Both the position numbers and the translations under genes were made by a program. Positions 32,081 to 35,800 of a stretch of DNA of 35,800 nt are shown one piece after another; within the stretch, counting starts at the first letter, position 1; the number at the start of each line of letters is the position of its first letter. The notes under the pieces are model-generated. The model did no database searches and was not told the origin of the DNA. It saw nothing but the letters and a program-made list of their open reading frames with translations. Origin of the DNA: Bordetella parapertussis (GTDB lineage Bacteria; Pseudomonadota; Gammaproteobacteria; Burkholderiales; SG8-41); assembly GCA_945864585.1 (NCBI GenBank), contig CAMBCF010000049.1, forward strand, positions 1-35,800. Reading direction: 5' to 3'.

Positions 32081-32110
32081 GTAAGCGCTCGGTAAGCATA
32101 CGCTGATAAT
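32081..32110 (+). promoter_or_regulatory. Candidate response-regulator box with a -10 element
   Basis: GTAAG occurs at 32081-32085 and again at 32092-32096, a direct repeat with an 11-base period. Two half-sites one helical turn apart are the usual binding pattern of OmpR-family regulators (compare TTAAG-N6-TTAAG for QseB/PmrA-like proteins). Eight bases after the second half-site lies GATAAT (32105-32110), a good + strand -10, with no -35 consensus. That layout fits a promoter that depends on an OmpR/PhoB-type activator. It could also serve the divergent regulator gene. Confidence 0.45.
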
Positions 32111-32114
32111 TTCG

Positions 32115-32275
32115 GACACACAGCGAGTTAAGGTTAGCGTTGTCGCCGGCACTACGGAATTTAGCAAGCGCAGTTTCCTCCTCGGAGGCCGGTAGGTGCA
32201 GTTGTTTGTGCTAAGCGAGCGATTGTATGGCCTCTTTCTACTCCGCTGGGGTATTCCCTCAGCGGAGTTTTTTTT
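32115..32275 (+). ncRNA. Candidate small RNA between the two-component system and pbpG
   Basis: No open frame explains this stretch, yet it ends in a strong + strand terminator (32240-32275) with no + strand protein gene upstream since 29939. Predicted structure by eye: TTAGCA (32161-32166) pairs with TGCTAA (32209-32214), enclosing CCTC/GAGG around a four-base loop (32177-32188), and GCCGGC/GCCGGT could pair. The loop strand contains CCTCC, able to pair with Shine-Dalgarno sequences. The 5' end near 32115 is inferred from the GATAAT box. I do not recognise a known family. It could instead be part of a long leader or attenuator for pbpG. Together with its flanks it fills the 364-base gap 32039-32402. 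Confidence 0.5.
32240..32275 (+). terminator. Intrinsic terminator without an upstream protein gene
   Basis: ACTCCGCTG (32240-32248) pairs perfectly with CAGCGGAGT (32260-32268) around an 11-base loop, followed by eight T residues (32268-32275). The T run exists only for the + strand. The nearest + strand gene upstream ends at 29939, on the far side of the minus-strand kinase/regulator pair. Confidence 0.9.
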
Positions 32276-32336
32276 GCCTGTCGCGCCGCGCGCGGCTGCC
32301 GCGTTGCAGAGCCCAAAAGCCTCTCGTAAAAACTAC

Positions 32337-32365
32337 TTGAAAAAGCCGCTGTAACCCTGTATTTT
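32337..32365 (+). promoter_or_regulatory. Candidate sigma70 promoter of pbpG
   Basis: TTGAAA (32337-32342) and TATTTT (32360-32365) are separated by an optimal 17 bases. They lie after the terminator and 37 bases before the pbpG start codon, so pbpG has its own promoter. Confidence 0.6.
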
Positions 32366-32402
32366 CAAGGGGTAATTTCATAAGTTTCCCGGGGAGAGGT
32401 GA

Positions 32403-33383
32403 GTGCAGAGGCTACTGCGAATATTACCCTTGCTAGTGCTTGCTTCAGGTATCGGCTTTGTTCTCGCCACACACCAAAGCCACGCGCAACAGCGCACAGC
32501 GGCGCCCAAGGCTGCGGTGGGCGCAAAAGCGGTTAAATCGGTGCCGCGGGTGGCGGTTCAGCAGAGAGCAGGCAACCAGCGTATCGTGCGGCGCGCGGCA
32601 CCCGCGCCGGAGATCTTCAATCCTGACGTGCTGGACATTCAATCGACCGCAGCGCTGGTGGTGAATACCGGCGATGGCAGCGTCGTTCACGGAAAAAACA
32701 TTAGCGCGGTTGCACCCATCGCCTCGATCACCAAATTGATGACCGCGATGGTGGTGCTCGACGCCAAGCTGCCGCTGGAAGAGAGCATCACGCTCACCGC
32801 AGAAGACCTCGATTTCATCAAAAATACCGGCTCGCGCCTGCAAATCGGCACCGTGTTGACGCGAGACGAAATGTTGCGGCTGGCGCTGATGTCGTCCGAA
32901 AACCGTGCGGCCGCGGCGCTGGGGCGCGCCTTTCCGGGTGGCATGGCGGCTTTCCTCACGGAAATGAATCTCAAAGCATTGTCGCTGGAAATGATGCGCA
33001 CGTCTTTTGTGGACAGCACGGGGTTATCTAGCGGCAATGTCTCCACCGCGCAAGACCTCGCAAAGATGGTGACGGCGGCCTATCAGTATCCGTTGATACG
33101 CGAATATTCCACCGGCAACGGCTATGCGGTGCATGCGCTGAACGGGCGCGCGCTTGAGTTCAGAAATTCCAATGCGCTGATCGTCAGCCCCGATTGGAGC
33201 ATCAATCTCTCCAAGACCGGCTACATTCGTGAGGCTGGGCGCTGCATCGTCATGCACGCCACCATTGCCGGCTCGCCGATTGTGATTGTGCTGCTGGATT
33301 CGTGGGGCCGCTTGAGCCGCGTGGGTGACGCCAACCGCATCAAGAAGTGGATCGAGTATCACGCCGGGCGCACGCTCGGCTAG
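32403..33383 (+). CDS. pbpG: D-alanyl-D-alanine endopeptidase, PBP7 type
   Basis: The 326-residue periplasmic serine peptidase of the S11 family has a signal peptide (MQRLLRILPLLVLASGIGFV; cleavage likely after SHA, residue 28). A Lys/Ala/Arg-rich linker follows to ~70, then the catalytic triad of motifs: SITK (Ser108, Lys111), SEN (165-167) and KTG (271-273). PBP7/8-type enzymes cut D-Ala-meso-DAP cross-links in peptidoglycan. The GTG start is supported by GGGGAGAGGTGA immediately upstream (32392-32403). The absence of a C-terminal amphipathic anchor fits PBP7 rather than PBP5/6. Confidence 0.92.
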   Translation: MQRLLRILPLLVLASGIGFVLATHQSHAQQRTAAPKAAVGAKAVKSVPRVAVQQRAGNQRIVRRAAPAPEIFNPDVLDIQSTAALVVNTGDGSVVHGKNISAVAPIASITKLMTAMVVLDAKLPLEESITLTAEDLDFIKNTGSRLQIGTVLTRDEMLRLALMSSENRAAAALGRAFPGGMAAFLTEMNLKALSLEMMRTSFVDSTGLSSGNVSTAQDLAKMVTAAYQYPLIREYSTGNGYAVHALNGRALEFRNSNALIVSPDWSINLSKTGYIREAGRCIVMHATIAGSPIVIVLLDSWGRLSRVGDANRIKKWIEYHAGRTLG

Positions 33384-33432
33384 TTGCGGCGCAATCGCCG
33401 GCGCTGTTTCAGATGCGCGCCGGCGTTACCTC

Positions 33433-34398
33433 ATGTCAGATTCTGCGCCCTTCCAGTTTTATGATCTTCACCCCGGCGCTGAAAATTTTCGCGATGACGT
33501 ACTGAACGGTCTCGCGCAGCCGCGCAAAGCACTGGCGCCGAAATATTTTTACGACGCGCGCGGCAGCGAGTTGTTCGAGGCCATTTGCGAATTGCCCGAG
33601 TACTACCCCACCCGCACCGAGCTCGCGATGATGCAGGCGGACGCGCGCGAAATGGCGCGCCTGCTGGGGCCGGATTGTCTGCTCATCGAATACGGCGCCG
33701 GGTCGGGCCGCAAAACCGGCGTGTTGATCGAAGCGCTGGCGCCTGCGGCGTACGTGGCCATCGACATCTCGCGCACCGCGCTGCAGCAATGCGCGGCTAC
33801 GCTGGCGGCGGCGTATCCCGCGGTCAGGGTCGCCGCGGTGTGCGCGGATTATTCGCGGCAGCTTGAGTTACCCGAGATCGCCGGTATTGCGCCACGGCGG
33901 CGGGTGATTTATTTTCCCGGCTCGACCATCGGCAATTTCACGCGGCCCGATGCGCTCGGCTTTCTGCGCCACGCGCACGCGCTGGCAGGCGCGGGTGGCG
34001 CCATGCTGGTGGGTGTAGACCTTAAAAAAGACCCGGCGCGCCTGCATGCAGCTTACAACGATGGGCAAGGGGTTACCGCGGCGTTCAACCTCAACCTGCT
34101 GGCGCGCATCAACCGCGAGCTCGCAGGTAATTTTGATCTCGCGGGGTTTGCGCATCATGCCTTTTATGACATCGCCGAAGGCCGCATTGAAATGCATTTG
34201 CGCAGCCTGCGCGCGCAGCAGGTGAGCGTGGCAGGGCAGACCTTTCATTTTGGCGCGGGCGAAACCATGCACACCGAAAATTCCTGCAAGTATTCGGTGG
34301 AAGAGTTTCAGCAACTCGCGCGCGCGGCCGGCTTTACCCCCACGCATTGCTGGACGGATGCCGGGCAATTGTTTTCAGTTCACTACCTTTCCTGCTGA
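33433..34398 (+). CDS. egtD: L-histidine N-alpha-methyltransferase (EgtD)
   Basis: The 321-residue SAM-dependent methyltransferase trimethylates histidine to hercynine, the first step of ergothioneine synthesis. It shows the family opening (FRDDVLNGL, PKYFYDARGSELFEAI, LPEYYPTRTE), the SAM loop EYGAGSGRKT (~86-95), FPGSTIGNFTR and the C-terminal HTENSCKYSVEEF. The ATG at 33433 matches the family start; the frame is open from 33325, but that part mirrors the pbpG end. The EgtB sulfoxide synthase usually found beside it is not in the window. Confidence 0.92.
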   Translation: MSDSAPFQFYDLHPGAENFRDDVLNGLAQPRKALAPKYFYDARGSELFEAICELPEYYPTRTELAMMQADAREMARLLGPDCLLIEYGAGSGRKTGVLIEALAPAAYVAIDISRTALQQCAATLAAAYPAVRVAAVCADYSRQLELPEIAGIAPRRRVIYFPGSTIGNFTRPDALGFLRHAHALAGAGGAMLVGVDLKKDPARLHAAYNDGQGVTAAFNLNLLARINRELAGNFDLAGFAHHAFYDIAEGRIEMHLRSLRAQQVSVAGQTFHFGAGETMHTENSCKYSVEEFQQLARAAGFTPTHCWTDAGQLFSVHYLSC

Positions 34399-34480
34399 CC
34401 GGATATTAGTTACGTAACGAACGTGAGACTGTCAAGCCGGTGCAGCGTGCGCCTGTGCGGCTGTAAGGCATGCCAATGTT

Positions 34481-34546
34481 CCGGATTGGACGGCCATTCA
34501 ATCCGGATTGGACGAAGCCTTAATCCGGAGCGATCGAGACTTAAAT
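34481..34546. repeat. Three degenerate 22-bp tandem repeats
   Basis: Units at 34481-34502, 34503-34524 and 34525-34546 each begin CCGGA and end in CAAT, TAAT or AAAT. Units 1 and 2 share CCGGATTGGACG; unit 3 is more diverged. The period is exactly 22, about two helical turns. Confidence 0.85.
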
Positions 34547-34648
34547 CTGATATGGCCGACCCCAACGCCTTTTCTAAACGGCACGCCACAGCGCAGATTT
34601 TGTGTTTGTGACGATGAACTGACTAATTAAATTCACTGTGAATTGCAT

Positions 34649-34707
34649 CCCTCTCCCACCGGGACAAGGGAACACTTGAAGCGGAGCAGAAGGACCGAGG
34701 GTGAGGG
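34649..34707. repeat. Palindromic element carrying the left arm of a 30-bp inverted repeat
   Basis: CCCTCTCCC (34649-34657) and GGGTGAGGG (34699-34707) pair at 8 of 9 positions, bounding a 59-base element. Inside, 34665-34694 (CAAGGGAACACTTGAAGCGG continuing AGCAGAAGGA) is the perfect reverse complement of 35233-35262 on the other side of the ccbP-like gene. Confidence 0.88.
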
Positions 34708-34795
34708 AAGGAAGTATCGTAGTGTTAGTCGTCACACTGTTTTGTAATTCTCAAGAATGCATTTCGGGAGCGGGAATAGCGCAAGTGGCATCCCG

Positions 34796-35170
34796 TCAAA
34801 AACAATAGCCCATCGCACACCAGTAGTGCCAATCCGCAATCGCCTCGCGCGCGGCGTTGTCGCCGGTAATTGCCTCAATCTGATCAAGCGGCACGCCAAG
34901 CGTGCGATCCGCGAAGCGAATCAACACAATCATCGTCCGCATGCAATCATCCTCGGGCGCCATGCCAAGCACCTCAACTTCCTCGCCTGTCTTCAAAGGC
35001 GAAACCTTGCGTGCCGCCGCGCACTTTGCACGGAACGGAAATTGAAGCTTGCCTTCGAGGTAGTAGTACCAACTCAACGCGCGTTCTTCTTCGCCGTAGG
35101 CATCGACGACGATGTCTTCCTCGATACGGCGCTCGCGGGCGGAGTTGGGGTTGGGTTTGGGGTGAGGCAT
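34796..35170 (-). CDS. CcbP-like calcium-binding family protein
   Basis: The 124-residue acidic protein has WYYYLEGKLQFPF (~33-45), PLKTGEEVEVLGMAPEDDC (~57-75), LGVPLDQIEAI and a conserved DWHYWCAMGY end. I recognise these as the CcbP-type family (Calci_bind_CcbP, PF11535), whose cyanobacterial member binds calcium during heterocyst development. The role in non-cyanobacterial hosts is not known. I chose the ATG at 35170; a GTG at 35194 is possible and neither has a clear ribosome binding site. The gene stands alone, inside a perfect 30-bp inverted repeat, next to a CRISPR array. Confidence 0.72.
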   Translation of the reverse strand: MPHPKPNPNSARERRIEEDIVVDAYGEEERALSWYYYLEGKLQFPFRAKCAAARKVSPLKTGEEVEVLGMAPEDDCMRTMIVLIRFADRTLGVPLDQIEAITGDNAAREAIADWHYWCAMGYCF

Positions 35171-35232
35171 TATTGGGGCTGCCCCAAATGGCACTTACTT
35201 AAGCAAGACAGCACATACTTGCAAGAGAATAC

Positions 35233-35262
35233 TCCTTCTGCTCCGCTTCAAGTGTTCCCTTG
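35233..35262. repeat. Right arm of the 30-bp inverted repeat
   Basis: This is the perfect reverse complement of 34665-34694. The outer palindrome of the left copy (CCCTCTCCC...GGGTGAGGG) is not conserved here; only the core 30 bases are. The two arms enclose 538 bases containing the ccbP-like gene. No target-site duplication is visible next to either arm. Confidence 0.9.
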
Positions 35263-35311
35263 CCCTTCAGGGCTAATCTGTGCGCACAACTTTGAGTGTG
35301 AGCGCCTGTAG

Positions 35312-35351
35312 CCCGGAAGAAGGCCATGGCTTTTCATGGCCGTATTCCGGG
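35312..35351. repeat. REP-like nested palindrome
   Basis: CCCGGAA (35312-35318) pairs with TTCCGGG (35345-35351), and inside it GGCCATG (35322-35328) pairs with CATGGCC (35335-35341). The preceding GTAGCCCGGA head resembles proteobacterial REP elements. The rest of the gene-free stretch 35171-35602 (apart from this, the inverted-repeat arm and the hairpin near the array) shows no gene I can support. Confidence 0.65.
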
Positions 35352-35555
35352 GAAGTGTGGGTGGATGAACTCGCGTGCTGTCGATGAGCCGTGCTTCTTG
35401 CCGCGATCAACGCGCGTCCGGGTGCCGCCAGGATGTGCCGAATGCCGGTAGTCAGTGATGCGCTTGTGCGGCGGCAGAAGAATGACGACACCGCGTAGCT
35501 GCGCGGACTCGCACAAGCGCGGATGACCGTCCTGCTAAACGCGCGCTGTGCGCGC

Positions 35556-35598
35556 CGATTTTGATTTGGCGGGCGCTTGTTCCGCCAAATCAAAATCG
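35556..35598. repeat. Perfect 17-bp inverted repeat next to the CRISPR array
   Basis: CGATTTTGATTTGGCGG (35556-35572) is exactly repeated in inverse at 35582-35598, with a 9-base loop. A second small inverted repeat, GCGCGC-TGT-GCGCGC (35541-35555), abuts it. The hairpin ends 4 bases before the first CRISPR repeat. Neither strand has a T run after it, so it is not a standard intrinsic terminator. Confidence 0.9.
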
Positions 35599-35602
35599 TT
35601 GC

Positions 35603-35800
35603 GTTTCAATCCGCGCCCCGCACGTGTGCGGGGCGATACACACTTCCACCACTGCGTCCGAGGGGCGCAAGTGTTGTTTCAATCCGCGCCCCGCACGTGT
35701 GCGGGGCGATACCCTGGACGCTGAGCGCATCGCATACGAGCGTAAATGGTTTCAATCCGCGCCCCGCACGTGTGCGGGGCGATACTTCCCGGGTGTGGTG
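35603..35800. CRISPR. CRISPR array, terminal part (three repeats, runs off the window)
   Basis: Three identical 37-base repeats lie at 35603-35639, 35676-35712 and 35749-35785. They are separated by two different 36-base spacers (35640-35675, 35713-35748), and a third spacer starts at 35786 and is cut by the window end. The repeat begins GTTTCAATCCGCGCCCCGCA and ends GGGGCGATAC. Its core contains a 10-bp perfect stem, CGCCCCGCAC/GTGCGGGGCG, around GT. Read on the minus strand, repeats end in ATTGAAAC, a common 3' handle, so the array is probably transcribed leftward with its leader outside the window and the trailer end here. No cas gene is in the window; the subtype cannot be fixed. Confidence 0.97.

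Larger units (their letters stand above)
34399..34795. other. Non-coding repeat-rich gap between egtD and the ccbP-like gene
   Basis: No convincing gene is present; a 62-codon frame at 34423-34611 lacks a ribosome binding site and crosses the tandem repeats. The gap holds a 10-base palindrome GTTACGTAAC (34409-34418), three 22-base tandem repeats, and a 59-base palindromic element that carries one arm of a long inverted repeat. Confidence 0.7.

Noticed and set aside
32115-32275. Known riboswitch or 6S/4.5S/tmRNA in the regulator-pbpG gap
   Set aside because: None of the consensus boxes I know for cobalamin, TPP, c-di-GMP or yybP riboswitches, nor the conserved cores of 4.5S RNA or tmRNA, could be found.
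34423-34611. 62-codon + strand open frame after egtD
   Set aside because: It crosses the 22-bp tandem repeats, lacks a ribosome binding site and matches nothing recognised.
35273-35593. 106-codon minus-strand open frame between the ccbP-like gene and the CRISPR array
   Set aside because: It starts inside the perfect hairpin and spans the REP-like element; composition is Arg/Ser-rich and no domain is seen.
35556-35598. The 17-bp hairpin as an intrinsic terminator of the CRISPR transcript
   Set aside because: The stem base is A/T-rich and neither strand has a T run after it; kept as an unexplained repeat.

Overview
The window looks like a chromosomal segment of a betaproteobacterium, probably near the Nitrosomonadales. 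This is inferred from the tuf-S10-spc-alpha gene order, the betaproteobacterial-type L3 motif, the four-cysteine S4, and the aspS/nudB and uvrA/ssb neighbourhoods. The lineage call is from pattern recognition only and is moderate.

Bases 1-14634 are one uninterrupted ribosomal superoperon on the + strand. It runs from the 3' end of tuf through rpsJ, rplC, rplD, rplW, rplB, rpsS, rplV, rpsC, rplP, rpmC and rpsQ. A 269-base gap with a good internal promoter follows (the S10/spc boundary). Then come rplN, rplX, rplE, rpsN, rpsH, rplF, rplR, rpsE, rpmD, rplO, secY, rpmJ, rpsM, rpsK, rpsD, rpoA and rplQ, closed by a strong intrinsic terminator. infA is not present between secY and rpmJ. Odd points are a long charged N-terminal extension on L5 and a zinc-type S4.

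Bases 14647-24424 hold housekeeping genes: glycerate 2-kinase and uvrA on the minus strand, then on the + strand a divergent MFS transporter, ssb, a FmdB zinc-ribbon protein, a DUF502 membrane protein and aspS. A decayed acetate kinase remnant lies antisense between ssb and fmdB. The aspS stop codon lies inside a 21-bp tandem repeat array.

Bases 24580-34398 hold a secreted barnase-like RNase with an overlapping barstar inhibitor, nudB, nadA, an EEP-family phosphodiesterase, an Atm1-type ABC exporter, a TctE/QseC-like sensor kinase with its OmpR-family regulator (minus strand), a PBP7-type D,D-endopeptidase (pbpG) and egtD. Between the regulator and pbpG is a 364-base gap. It has a direct repeat resembling an OmpR-family site in front of a -10 box, a structured stretch, and an intrinsic terminator with no + strand protein gene to serve. 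I read this as a candidate small RNA, possibly controlled by the adjacent two-component system.

Bases 34399-35800 are accessory in character. They contain a 22-bp tandem repeat, a CcbP-like small acidic protein gene bracketed by a perfect 30-bp inverted repeat, a REP-like palindrome, a perfect 17-bp-stem hairpin, and the end of a CRISPR array (three 37-base repeats, two complete 36-base spacers) that runs off the window. No cas gene is visible inside the window.
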